Source: Aptenodytes patagonicus (lineage: Eukaryota > Chordata > Aves > Sphenisciformes > Spheniscidae). Taken from it: a DNA stretch of 64,000 bases. The DNA is taken from positions 7,959,001-8,023,000 of the forward strand of contig NC_134953.1 in the NCBI RefSeq assembly GCF_965638725.1, written 5' to 3'. The notes beneath the pieces are model-generated. The model ran no database searches. It saw only the letters and a list, made by a program, of their open reading frames with translations, and was not told where the DNA came from. Positions 1 through 11,479 of this stretch are shown here, one piece after another; position 1 is the first letter of the stretch, and the number at the start of each line of letters is the position of its first letter. The position numbers were made by a program, and so were the translations under genes.

Positions 1-1680
1 AGGGAAAACATTACTGTAAATGCATCAGAACTAAAAGCATGACAATAACCGATTTCATAAAATAACAGTTCTGCTGAATCAATGCATATTCATCACATAA
101 CTTTATATAGCAAATTCCAGGCAACTTTTTTAATATTCCTGCTTAGAAAATACTTCAATGCAAAATGATTATTCAGGTAGCATTAGTAAAATTGCATACT
201 TATTGCTAATACAAGATATTAACATCACATCAGCATTCTTCAATCTGTATCAGCTGACCTGGTCATACCTACTCAATGGCTAACCACTCCTAATGAGAGA
301 AAAATGGAGGAGGAAAAAAAACCCCTATGAAACAAACACTTACCTTAGACAGTCTCAACAGAAAAGTAGGGGAGTGATCAAACAGAGCTCCTTATGTGTG
401 AGACACGCACAAGGGACCAGCCTAAGGGGTGAAGCAAGGCAGGGGAATCCACGGCTGTTCCTCCCGGACTTGTGAAGATAAACAGGAGTTGTCCATCCAG
501 CAACTTTCATGAAGAATTCATTCGTTGAAAATACAAGAAAAAAATGGAGGACGCTAAAAAGAGCTCTACTATAATATCCCTCCCCTCACCCCCCTCCAGA
601 TAGCCAAACCTGTTCACAACATCCACAATCTATTCATTTAGTAGCACTGAAGTTATTTAGCAACTCACAGAAGAATGTGTAAAAAAATTTAATTACATGT
701 ATTTTTAAATCCCACTTCTGGTAAAACTAGAATAACTATGCTTCGCTCTAGCATAAAGCACTTTACGAGGTACCATAAAGCCACCCTGCCATGCACAGAC
801 AATGCCTTTGCCCCTCGGTATTAAGCAAAATACTCTTGTTAATCCACCTCACTGCTTTTAGTCTGGTGATTGGGTCAACAGCCCAATCTCACCACTAGAT
901 CAGTCCAGGTGTCCTCATTAGCGCCTTCATTCACTTTGGCCATGGGTTGCGTGCTGATTGCCTGGGCACTGAAGGGATGGCAACAACTCCTGGCTGCCAT
1001 CGCTCCCGTCAGCGGGGGGCTTGTGGGAGACTGTAAGGACAACTGGAGTTCAGGGGACGCTGCGGTACCGTAGGAGAGGGTGGGGTGGTCAGAGGTACAG
1101 TTGGCCGGGCGCTCCCGTTTCTACCAAGATACTGGGTGCAGAGTTAACTGTGGTAATTGAGAAGTGAAAATGCTCATCTCTACATGAGAGTTTGCGTCCC
1201 CCAAGCACGGCACATCGGGCAGGCAGCTAAGAAGTCAGAAGTAGCAACCTGAGAGATCAGAGCATAGAGGTGCTAGAGGAGGGCACGTGGGAAGAGAACT
1301 AGATACTTGAAAATAGATTGTCTGAATATTGTGTGATAGGTCTAATTACTGGAGATCTACAAGATTGTAGTAGGGGCAACCAGGTTAGCATCAGGGGTAA
1401 TTATAGGTCCAACAGTGAGACCATCATCATCTACAGACATTTTTGAGGGAGTATGTTTTGTTAGACCAATTTAATACCGTGGGTGTAAGGGCAGCAGGCT
1501 TTTGAGCATACAACCTCTTGTTTGATAGCAGACAGGACATAAAAATCAGTAGCAGGGGGAAACCTGGCCTCTTGGCATTTTGGTTATGGCGCAGAAGACT
1601 TTGGAGAAATACATTTCTTATTGCACAATATAAACCAGCTCTCCCAAGCTAGGTCAAAACTGATTAAGGGACACCCAGAG
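1..1680. other. Non-coding stretch, no gene seen
   Basis: The first 250 bases are AT-rich with several TAAT/ATTA-type words and could be conserved non-coding sequence. From about 780 to 1100 the sequence becomes GC-richer and carries only a 67-codon chance frame. No recognisable exon, repeat family or RNA gene is visible. Confidence 0.6.
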
Positions 1681-1844
1681 CTTCTATTTCCACTTAGCAA
1701 CTAGGAAATGAACTTTATTTTCAACTATTTATTGTGTACTACAAAGCTACCCAAAACAAAAACACTAAGTGTATTTTAGGTGCTGTATAAAAATTAGTGC
1801 CCTGGGATGTGTGGGGGAAATCACCAGTACTTAAAGTTGGTAAT

Positions 1845-2105
1845 TGAAATTATTAATAATAGTGAAAGTAATATATCCATTCTCCAAGCAAGCCATCATA
1901 ATGCTTAATAATTGATTGTAATTTCCTGTAATAAACACTAATGAATTCATTTACAAAGTAATGTAGCTTTATATGTTTATTCACTTTCCTAAGAAATATT
2001 TGTGTTTGTGTTGTGTCAACAATTTAATACACTAAAGTAATTTATAAATATTTATTATTAGTTTCAACACTTCTTAATAAAAAGCAGTCGTTTCACATAA
2101 ATACC
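1845..2105. other. AT-rich candidate conserved non-coding element
   Basis: This block is strongly AT-rich but not a simple repeat. It contains many homeodomain-like words (TAATTGATTG, CTAATGAATT, TTATTATTAG) and no long homopolymer. The texture resembles conserved non-coding elements found around vertebrate developmental genes. That is a judgement by eye; conservation cannot be tested here. Confidence 0.3.
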
Positions 2106-3860
2106 AAAGCAATCTTCAGAGCACATCTGTGTCCCCAGCAAGCACTCAGGCTGGCTCGTGAGTCCTTTTACCATCTGTGAGCCTGCACGCTGACAGCGCA
2201 CCAGCCAGATGAACGTCCCAAAGAGCAGAGTGAGCAGGCCTGCAGGGACCTCGCCCTAACCTGGGATTTACCAGCATCCAGCCTGTCTATCTCCAGAGCC
2301 CAACGTTTCCACGGGGAAGGGATTCAGTCACTCCTCAGAGAGAAAAGCATCCCTCCAGCCCAAAGACACTGAGTTAAGCAGCTCTGACTAATCTCTCCCA
2401 CCTCTATACAGTTTCCTACCTTTCTTGAAGTCTGTCCATATACTGCTTCTACCACATCATCTTCCAAGACAGCATTCCTCTTCCTCCATTAACTCTGCTA
2501 GGACTGCAAGTATTTATGACAGCTTTTTCTACTCAGCTGTTTGATTCACCTGTGAAGGTTATTGGGCCCTACATTAACCTCTTTTGTGCCACGTGGGATG
2601 TATATCTCCCGCTGCACTTGCATTCCTGATGTGGAGCGTCTCCCGGCAAGAGTGGCAGCAACAACCAGGGCAGTGCCCTCTGTGGAGCTCCAGGAATGTG
2701 ATCGCAGGCGGTTCCTGCAGGGTGAGGGGACACAAACCTCCTGCCCGCTGTGGGCTCAAAGCTATCGGTGAGACCAGCTGTTAACCGTTTCACTGCGCAT
2801 GCTGCGAGGAAGACCTTGCCCCGTATAAGAAACGTGATCCCTGACTGTAAGATCGGTGTGCTAACGCCATCAGCACCATCCTGCCTAGTGCCTGGGATTG
2901 AATCGGGACTGAACCAGGTGGTGTCCCTGTAGGCATAAAAGATCACATCTTCTACAGCACTAGTAGGGGTGGTGGCGAGGCATGTGGTAAATAGGCCACA
3001 TCAAAACTCTCTCCTTATAAACCTGTCGCACCTGGGTCCCCACTCCTGGCTCCTAGGGTCCCCTCAGAAGGCCCAAACTGCACCTGTGCCGCACAGTGGT
3101 CTGCACGCCCTTGGGTATGCCACTGTTACGACCAGCTGACAATGCCTTTCCAGCACTGTTTCGTCTGATTCATCCCCCGGCTGTTCATCCTCCTGATTTA
3201 TGCCATCAGCACTAAAGCCTCATAGCAAACAGAACAGAAGGAGGGGGATTTACACCGTCCTTCTAAGGTTTATGAGTGCTGGCATGCCCTTTTTATTGCT
3301 CTGATGATTGAAATCCTGGGCACATCCAGTGCCTGCCTGCTTTCTCAGGCACCTCCATGGTGTTCGACTGTAGCTAGTTGTCCTCTCATTTAAAGGGAAT
3401 TATGGATCTGACTCAGAAGATCCAGCAGACATAGTATAGGTTGTTGTGGGTCAAGGAGTAGACCTTACTTCAGCCCGAAGTACAAAAGCGAAATGAGAAC
3501 TTAACAAGGGCACCGTTGACTGACCTGTTCTTGATCCCCAGCAAAAGACAAAAAAGTCCTGGGATGGCAGTAGCTAGACCTCTTCATCTCAACAGCAGTG
3601 TGACGAGAGCTGAATATTATCCTAGTGCTTCCCCTGCTGTTTTAAAAAGGCATGTCTTGATACACCCACCAAGACAGCACGAAGAGTTGCAAAATTTGCC
3701 ACCCCGAGGTGCCCCTGGGGGTACTGCAATGCAGCTGTTACTAAAGGGAGGAAGCCGACCCCAAGGAGATCAGACCTGGGGCAAGTTTTTATAAACGTAA
3801 GGCTGCCATTCTGCTCGCACCTTTGCTGTAAATGTGAACCTCTACAGTATGAGGTTAAGA
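2106..3860. other. Mixed-composition non-coding stretch
   Basis: The sequence is moderately GC-rich between 2110 and 3100. Overlapping frames on both strands at 2560-2946 (up to 125 codons) match no family I know and shadow one another, as expected by chance at this composition. No repeat family was recognised. Confidence 0.5.
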
Positions 3861-4079
3861 GCTGGACTCTGTGGCTGACTCATCCAGCAGACACAGAGCT
3901 CCTGTGGGCTGCGCAGAGAGAGAAACACAAGGAGTAAAGGGATTAGATTGTATTGTAGGTTGAGAGCCAGTTTTGGTGGAGCGTTAATCTCCAAGAGTAT
4001 CACTGCCAAAGTCACTTCTTAACGTAGCAGTTCAAGAGACAGCCCCTGTCTTAGGACCCGAGGCTAACCTATTTGATGT

Positions 4080-4320
4080 TACACTACCAGTAGAGCAGGT
4101 GCCGGGTTTGAAATGTATATTTGATGTCTAGTGTTGAAAAGCGAATTGATTGAAATGCTGTCAGGCTGCATTTTGAATGATTGCGCTACTAATGTCACCT
4201 ACAGGCATCTTGATGGACATTCTGCCATACACAGAATACAGTAGGCTGGAAATCATCATTTGCAAATCATCACCTTTGAAAGTACAACTACCAATTCAGC
4301 TGGAAAAAAAAAAAAAAGGA
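4080..4320. other. Candidate conserved non-coding element with octamer palindrome
   Basis: A perfect 10-bp palindrome, ATTTGCAAAT, lies at 4258-4267 and is a POU/octamer-type word. It is flanked on both sides by ATCATC. The surrounding 200 bases are complex and non-repetitive until an A-run near 4304. POU binding is established for this word; regulatory use here is inference. Confidence 0.3.
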
Positions 4321-4853
4321 ATTGGAAACATGTTGAAGAAACATTAACCTGAGGAAGTGAGCAAATCAGAAACACCAAATATTTAGGCTCATGGATTTCT
4401 CATTATGGGAATTTTCAGCCTACTGTATTTCTTTTGGGGTGTTGCATTTCAAAACCTGTATTTTGTTTGATAATATACCTCTACCACAGGAAATCTAATC
4501 AGGTTGTCTTCTAAGTTTTTAATGATATTCATCAGTATGGCACTTCGGGGTTTTGTTCATTTATGAAAGTAGTTTTACAAAATCTGTCACTATGCATGAA
4601 CGTGACAAAATTAGTGGTAGAACACTGGCATATCTTTGAAAGGATATGGGGATTTAGCTAAATAATTGTCATCGAGATTAATGAGAACTTAGTGTTTAAA
4701 TTCTATAGTTGATCGTATAAATCACAGCTCTGACCTATATTTTCTTGCCCCTGACACCAACCCGGGTTAGAGTTTATTAACATTCATGTCACAGAATAGA
4801 GGTGAGCAAGATTTCCTTATTTCCAGTATTTCTCCATAAAAGTAGAATTCTGT

Positions 4854-4887
4854 GATTAATTTTACATCAATCTGGAGATTAATTTTA
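4854..4887. repeat. Short direct repeat GATTAATTTTA x2
   Basis: The 11-base word GATTAATTTTA occurs exactly at 4854-4864 and again at 4877-4887, starts 23 bp apart. It combines GATTA (OTX/PITX-type) and TAATT (homeodomain) words. A further CTAATTAG follows near 4908. This could be a pair of transcription-factor sites or chance in AT-rich DNA. Confidence 0.4.
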
Positions 4888-5314
4888 GCAATGTGGTAAA
4901 ACCATTGGCTAATTAGTGCTCTCAGAACCAACACCCCAGAAAGAGGAAGAGGCAGGACTAAGGAAACATCAGTGTTTCACCACAGTCATCTGCTATTGTC
5001 AGCTTACGTTAGCCAGGCACCAATAATGCTGAAGACTTTCTTTGAGTACTCTTCTGTCAAATTTTCTGGAAAAATTTGGTATGAATTTACTGTGAGTATA
5101 TGCTTCTAAAAAACAACAACAACAGAAACTGGGATGCGGGCTAGATATTCAACTGTTTCATTTAGAAATACCATTTTTTTTTCAGATACCAGTGTATTTA
5201 TATATATCCCCAAAGAAATTATGCTCTCCTTGAGGATTACAGAACACAGCATCTCATCTAGAAGAACATTTCAAATTCTATATAAATTTGGCATTGCATC
5301 AGGGAAACTCTACC

Positions 5315-5410
5315 CCTTCCACTAACAAATGGGGACAGGGAGGCCGTTTTGAATCTGCACAAAGTCACACAGCTGGTTAGAGTGCTGTGCCTAAACAAAA
5401 CAAAAAGATT
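5315..5410 (-). repeat. MIR-like SINE fragment
   Basis: Read on the plus strand, the segment has the features of a reversed MIR-type SINE: AATGGGGACAGGGAGGC followed by CAAAGTCACACAGCTGG. These correspond to the MIR words for 'aaatgggga...actgaggc' and 'aaggtcacacagct'. It is diverged and lacks both ends. Assignment rests on recognising these words, not on an alignment. Confidence 0.6.
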
Positions 5411-6470
5411 ACGTGTTGAAGCAGGAACTGCTTACACAGGTGCAAAACCAAGTAGAATCAGTAATGGACTTGTCCCTAGCCTCTTGGAAACCCATGCTCA
5501 CGGGCCTGAGAAGTCTTCAACTTCGGTGCAAGAGCCCTGAGCAGAGTTGTACCACGCGTAGCAGTGAGATGTTCAAGCAGACCCAGTTTTTCTTGAGCAA
5601 GGAACATGGGATGGGGCCACAGAGGGGCCAGACCTTGACTAAAGGAAGGCTGGCTGGGAGCTCTCCTGCTGCATTGCATACTTCTCGAATACTGCATTGA
5701 TCTCGAATCCTAAAAAAGGCCACCCCTCAGGGAGCAGCGAGAGCAGGGCTTCTCCAAGGAGAGAACAAGCCGGGAAATGAGGGTAACCTGAGTGCAGCCC
5801 CACATTGTCTGAACGGGACTGGACTGGTGGTTGTGACGGGGTCCATTGACAGTCCCAGACAATGTGAGATAAATAGTCAAGTGCAAGGTCCTCCCAGGGA
5901 CCCAGCCAAGAGAAGAGGCTGGAAAAGGGTCTGTGACACAGGTCTAAGGTCCACTCAGGACACAGGGCAGGAGACAAAGCTACCTTGCAGGGCAGGTCTG
6001 GAGTCCACCCCAGAAAACCAGTCAGCAAGCCAGAGCAGCAGACGGATGGCACAGGAACACCGAGAACTTGGCTTAGGGGACAGCTGGGTGCCCAAGGCTG
6101 AGCTGAAATGGGGCTCCTGGACCTGCTGGCGAGGGTTGTGGGTGGGGGTCCCAGGTGAGCCTCACCAGAGCCATTAAGGCCAACCAGGGCCCTGACACAA
6201 CCCAACCTATACTTTGGAAGGAGACAGGAGTCTAAAGCCCCGTTTAAGCAAGAAATGTTGCTGCTTACCGAAGACCTAGGTTTTACCTTCCAATAAAAAT
6301 ACACACGCGCTTTTATGCTGAAAGGCTGGCTTCTGGCCAACAAAAGATCAGGTGTTTCTTCAGCACCTGATGTCACCTCCCACATAGGCATGTGTTGGGG
6401 CAAAAAAAAGTTCTGCCCAAAGGGTGATGGGTAGTCTTTCCTCTTACTGGTCTGCTGGGTAAACTGCAAA
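5411..6470. other. GC-rich stretch with a long open frame
   Basis: This GC-rich block contains a minus-strand frame open from 6469 to 5639 (276 codons). The first codon is TTG; the first ATG is about 27 codons in. Just upstream on the minus strand is CTGCTTTTTGCAG, which resembles a splice acceptor. The translation is rich in Pro, Ser and Leu and matches no family I know. Between about 5935 and 6030 the plus strand holds two diverged copies of a repeat around AGGTCTaaGGTCCACtCAG and AGGTCTGGAGTCCACCCCAG. It could be a non-coding RNA exon, a decayed minisatellite, or chance. Confidence 0.3.
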
Positions 6471-8690
6471 AAGCAGTTTAATGAAGAAGAGTTTAAATAT
6501 AGAAATATGTATATAAGAAAGTAAAAAAATGCACCCAGGTTTACATTTTTTTTGTTCCTCTCTAAATTAAGCCTTAAACCATTATCTCCTATTAAAAATT
6601 GGGTAAAAATCTTTCATGAGTAAGCGGTAGGCTCATTAGCTTGTTTGTCAGTTTAAACGTAAACAAAATTAATGGCTTCTAAAGGAATCTTTCAATATTT
6701 AGAAATTGGCTGCCTGATCACCGAGAATTTGTACGCACATTCTCGTCTTTCACGGATCTGCTCTTTCAACATCAGGAATGGTAACACTCTGGGAACTGTT
6801 TACCCAAGATCAGCGTGGTTCAAGTGTTACTTAGGATCTCAGTTAGGATTTCTCGGTTCTTAAATGTTTGGTCCTTGGGGGAAAAGTGAAAATGACAGCA
6901 GGAAGAACCTGGAGGTACTAAGCGCTGCTGAAGCTGGCACTTGATGACAGGAAAGGAATGAACACACCAGGCACTACATTTTATGATACAGCAAACAGGG
7001 AAGTTTGTATTGGATTGTATCAACTTGTGCTGTGCCTTGAGCAGGTCTGAAAGGAAAGAAACAAACTGATGGAAGTTACAGGGTACAAAAGCGAGAAGAG
7101 TGCATGGAGGGCGGGAAGCTGGGAATACGTGCAAAAAGGAAATAAACATTTTTTTGGGGGGGGGAAGAGATTTGTCACCCCTCTCATGAGAACTATTGTA
7201 AGCGATGGTTTTGCAGTTCACATGAGGAAGAGCATGTTCCTTCCTCCCTCGCCCCCAGTCCCACCAGAGGGAGCCCCTTTGCCCAGGGGGGAATGGCTTT
7301 GGCACCCGATGATCTGAGCCTCAGGTCAGAAGGACGAATAGAGTAATGTTCTCAGAAGTAAGGCAGGCAACCAAGGGTAGGGTGTGTGGAAGTAGCGTGC
7401 AAAAGCCACCTTTGGATGGCCTAGGACTTTAGAAGCGCATCCACTATGTGAGTAAGTGATCCTCTCGTAAGAAATGCTAGGAGCCACGGATTCTTGTTTT
7501 CAGAAAGTTAACGTCAGGTTGCTTCAGAGCCGCGAGGCCCGTGTGGGCATACTGGTCTGAAACACGAGTACGAGCACCCCAGCTCTGAGCACTCATGCAG
7601 AGTTTGGACGCGTGGAAACTGGCAAACATCTTGCTGACCCTGCTTTAGGTAACCTTCTTCCAAACCTGTATAGACGTTCCACGCGGTTGAGGTCCTGCCC
7701 TCCTGGGCAGTGTTACCACGCACAGATTGTGGACCTTTATTTCCTGCTCCCATCACTTGCCATCGGTCAAAGTTACAGCAGGGTGGTAACCCACTGCAGA
7801 ACAGAAAGGCTGTAATACACTCTTCCAGGAAGACAGGTGCTTTCTGAGCCTTGCATATAGCTATAGCATAGCCGTCCATCCATCCCTCCCCTCCCCGCGT
7901 TTGGAAGCAATTTGGCTTAGTAAGGATTCAACAACAAAAGACAGTTTGCTCTCCCTTTCAGGTGGGTTATCCTCTCCCTCGGTGGATCAAAGTCCTCTCC
8001 CCAAGCCACAGTCATTCTCGGAAAATGCTACCGGGGGAGAGCAATGCCTGCCTTTCCTGTGTTACTTTCACGATAAAATTGTAAAGCTGTGACACTCTGA
8101 GCAGGCCACGAATTCCACAGGCCAAACTGTAAACACTACAGGAATTCGAGGTCCTTGACATTTCACGGAAAGCAAAACCGTGAGACTGAGGAAAACAAGC
8201 TAAAGGCTAAGTTAAGATATGTCTACCAGCTCCTAAGAAAGATCAGTTCAAATAAGGAACTGCAGTCGCAATTTCCTGCTTGATTGTCGCTTTCTTCCAG
8301 TGAAGAAATAGTCTGCTACTGGCCCCTGTCAGGAACAAATTACTTTCCCTTCACTGCCAACTCAGCTCCACACGCCCTGCGCAGAAGAGAAGCAACGCTG
8401 CAAAAAGCCAGTTTTCCCCAGAGGATATGAACTACACAGACTGGTAATCCGCACAGATCATTTTTAAGGGGTAACTTACTCCTCTGTACTGCTCTCAGTA
8501 AACACAGGGTAAGTGGGAGTTTTGTCCTAAGTGAATTGGAAAAAAAATTGCCATGCAACTTTTTGCATAGGAATTCTCATCAACAAAAATTTTTAATCCC
8601 ATGAGAGCAAGCTTTAAGGAGGGCTAAGGCAGAATCTAAATCCAACCATAACAGAAATGTGGTGAAAGCGTCTTGGTATTTTAGCTTGTA
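6471..8690. other. Non-coding stretch, no gene seen
   Basis: No recognised repeat or exon. A G-run lies at about 7150-7160. A CTCF-like word, CCACCAGAGGGAGCC, lies at 7261-7275. The 7500-7900 part is GC-richer, with only chance-length frames on both strands. Confidence 0.5.
7261..7275. promoter_or_regulatory. CTCF-like motif
   Basis: CCACCAGAGGGAGCC differs from the common CTCF core CCASYAGRKGGCRS at one position (A instead of C after GGG). Single motif matches are frequent by chance, so occupancy is not implied. Confidence 0.3.
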
Positions 8691-8731
8691 TTCTTGGACA
8701 GATGCAATCAGTATGAATACAAAAAATATTT

Positions 8732-8755
8732 TTTGTAATTAAAATTAATTACAAA
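8732..8755. promoter_or_regulatory. Palindrome with two TAATTA homeodomain sites
   Basis: Arms TTTGTAATTA (8732-8741) and TAATTACAAA (8746-8755) are exact reverse complements around a 4-base spacer AAAT. Each arm holds a TAATTA paired-class homeodomain site. The inverted repeat continues imperfectly into flanking T and A runs. Confidence 0.5.
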
Positions 8756-8759
8756 GAAA

Positions 8760-10480
8760 AACATTTTGAGGCATACTAATTTAAGCCTTCCAATTTGTTT
8801 GCTTTTAGGGTGGGCAAGACACAATCAGCAAAACGCAGGCGTTCTGCTCAGGACTTCCTCACCTTATCCTTTCAAAAAGCGTTATGTGTATGAGAAAAAG
8901 GGAAAATTGTCAACAAAGAGGGCCCAAAGTGCAGGGCACTCACACTGGAGGGCCGTTCCGAGTTTATTCTATGGCGCAAGCCAAAAGTCCTTATTCAGCA
9001 GTTAACCTCAATGGTAGTTTCTCTGAGGAAGGCAACCTCCTTCGGAGTTGGGGATTTTAACCTGAAGAAATAGTTTTAAAAAACTGAGAGTAAAATCACT
9101 AGAGCTATGATGTAAGCTTTAAATTCATTCCCTGACCAAAAAGATTTTCCTCTTCAAATGTAAATATCCTAGTTACTCGCTTAGGAGGTGTACTTTGGTG
9201 CCTTGCTTTTCTTCACCGGATTTGTTCAGCCTAAATGAACATTTATAACTTTACTGTATCTATCACGCTTTAGTAAGTCCAGATTCAGGACAACTCTTGC
9301 CTGCTTACTCAAGTTTCTGGACATGTTCTCTCCTAGGCAGAGGGTAACTCGATCCATGCATCCTGTTGATTCTTTCAGTCTCTAAAATTAGCACCGTGCA
9401 CGCACGCTTCCTCTACCTGGCGGCGTGCTCCCCGACAGAACCGGGGGCAGGCACTCACGCACACGCTGGGTGCAACAAAGGCCCAACTGTTGCTTTTTTG
9501 ACAGGAGAAACCAGAGATTTTTACCTTTTACTTTATGTACAAGGAGGAGATCCCACCCCGCTCTCACATTCAGCACGCACGACAAGCATTATTTTGTTCA
9601 GCTAAACGCTGAGAACGGCAACATGGTTTCTGAGCACAAGCGGTGGCACCCATCCTAACGTACGATTACCAGGACTTGTGACTCTGACAAGTCCAGGCGT
9701 GGCAGAAATTACATGGCGGTCACAGGACTGCGCAGTTGGAAAGGTTAAAGAGAATCCCCCAGCCTCTCATTCCTCTGCTCCTCCGCTCTTCCGTTCTCGC
9801 GAGGATCTCTTGGGACACCTCTGCTACAAAAACGTTTGTCAGAAAGCGGAAGGCAACCCAATGGGAAACATCAGTGAACCTGTGTTTACTTTATTTAGAA
9901 ATGACACCCCATCCCTGTCCCCTGGGGCACAACTTCTTTTCTAGACATGACCTCAGAGATGTGCTACACGCACCCCGCACAATTTATCACCATGCTGCCT
10001 ATAATTAGGTTTGTTAACATACAGCCTAGTGCAGTCTTGTTGACTGGGAACTTAATCAAGTTACTATTGAGTTCTTGTATGCATTGCTTCGGGTGACTGT
10101 TTTACTTGTAGAATTATAGCTGCGACCAACGTGAGGAAATTAGCTCTGGACACAAGTTTTTCACTTTTTTCCCCCCTACATGTGAAAATATTTAGCAAAC
10201 AGTGACAATGATGGAAAACAGTAGGAAACAAAATGTTCTACATTAGTATAAAACATGAAAAATGCAGCAAGGACCCTCAGTGGTACAACATGTGTTATGC
10301 TGGCTGGCAGTCCATTAGGCTTGATAGACATTTCACTTACCTAAGTCAAATATAACAGTCTAGTATTCATTAATATAAGAAGGGGGTTGTGGAATCAAGC
10401 CTACCATCTGGTTAGAACGACAGAATAATCTACAACTCATGATTAGGTCTAAGGAGTGGAATTTCACTTTAATCTTTTTC
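8760..10480. other. Non-coding stretch, no gene seen
   Basis: Mixed composition, GC-richer at 9360-9860. Open frames of 65-90 codons overlap on both strands and match nothing recognised. From about 10000 to 10480 the DNA is AT-rich and complex. Confidence 0.5.
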
Positions 10481-10620
10481 ATTGCTCGAAATTTCCATCT
10501 GCGCAGTACGGCACATCATTTTTCTTCAAGACAAATGTGCTGTTTTTCATGTTCCAAAATTAGATCAGAAGAAAACGATTAATCATGTCATGGCCTGGGA
10601 AAGGAAACAAAGCCCTGATA

Positions 10621-10661
10621 TTTCTCTCTCTCCCTCTCCCCCCCCCCCCCCCCCCCCCCCC
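10621..10661. repeat. Pyrimidine tract ending in a 24-base poly-C run
   Basis: Positions 10621-10661 are uninterrupted pyrimidine: CT-repeats followed by 24 consecutive C at 10638-10661, then GGCTCTCTCTC. On the minus strand it reads as a long G-run. Tracts of this kind can form i-motif/G-quadruplex structures and are error-prone in sequencing and assembly. Confidence 0.9.
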
Positions 10662-10836
10662 GGCTCTCTCTCACTAGCTCTGGCTGTTTGCAAGGTCCTT
10701 TCTTTCCCTGCCTCAATTTTCATCACAACTTTCAGAGATTCACATCGTGGTGGGCTAGAAACATTCAGGAAACGGGAATCTGAAATAAAGACACAGCTTT
10801 GATTTGCATAGCCGTTTTTATTTTCCCCTCGCATCT

Positions 10837-10859
10837 CCCCCCCCCCCCCCCCCCCCCCC
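10837..10859. repeat. 23-base poly-C run
   Basis: A second run of 23 consecutive C starts about 175 bp after the end of the first. The sequence between them is complex and includes an octamer-like GATTTGCAT at about 10801. On this strand it encodes an artefactual poly-proline frame and on the other a poly-glycine frame. Confidence 0.9.
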
Positions 10860-11019
10860 AGTTTGCCACTTCATCTTTTCCTCCCCTCTCTCTCTCCCTC
10901 TCCACCCCCTACCATGTGCCCCCTGGCACAGGACGACAGATGGTGACCTGTTTGCATGTGACACCGTAACTGAATCTAAACTCAAGGAAACAAGTCACCG
11001 GGCTGCAAATTAGTGAGAC

Positions 11020-11360
11020 CACACAACTGTCAGGTGGCAGTCCCCTTTGACAGTTGTAGGCCATTATAGGAACATTGATGTTTTCGCAGTGTGACAAAAA
11101 GGAATCCTTTTTGCAGCAGACCTGTCTGTCAGCTGGCTCTCAAGTCATAACAAATCCCTGGCACTCAGCTGAGGCTGAACATTCGCAGCGTCAGGAGGAT
11201 GATAAATGACCTGCAGGGCTTTGAAGTGCCTTGGCAGTTCAGATGGGTCCGCAGTGCTGACAGAGAAATATACACAACAGCGTAACCAATAATGAGAACA
11301 TTAAACATTCCTGCTTTGTGACAGGCTGACAGAAAAACCCAGCCTCACATCAATCATCTT
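11020..11360. promoter_or_regulatory. Candidate TALE-homeodomain enhancer (MEIS/PREP/TGIF plus PBX sites)
   Basis: The 6-base word TGACAG (or CTGTCA) occurs six times: within 11024-11032 and 11048-11056, and at 11126-11131, 11258-11263, 11319-11324 and 11327-11332. About 0.15 would be expected by chance in 310 bp. The first two sit in an exact inverted repeat, CAACTGTCA / TGACAGTTG, with a 15-base spacer. A TGATTGAT PBX-type site (plus-strand ATCAATCA) lies at 11349-11356, with an AATTAG word soon after. TGACAG is the binding word of MEIS/PREP/TGIF proteins and TGATTGAT that of PBX. Enhancer function is inference. Confidence 0.45.
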
Positions 11361-11408
11361 TGGAGATATAACCTTGACAATTAGCCCCCTCTCTGATACT
11401 CAGAGTAA

Positions 11409-11473
11409 CCTTTTTTTTTCCCCTCCCCCCCCTTCCCCCCCTTCTTTTTTTTTCCCTTTTTTTTTTCCCTTTT
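11409..11473. repeat. 65-base uninterrupted pyrimidine tract
   Basis: Alternating T-runs and C-runs without a single purine extend over 65 bases, directly after the TGACAG cluster. Polypurine-polypyrimidine tracts of this size can form triplex (H-DNA). An A-rich purine-heavy segment follows at about 11514-11548. Confidence 0.9.
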
Positions 11474-11479
11474 GCCTGG

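Noticed and set aside
2569..2946. 125-codon minus-strand frame
   Set aside because: GC-rich DNA with overlapping frames on both strands; no recognisable family.
10482..10834. Frames with poly-proline (plus) and poly-glycine (minus)
   Set aside because: The runs are just the translation of the 24-base poly-C tract; no other protein feature is present.
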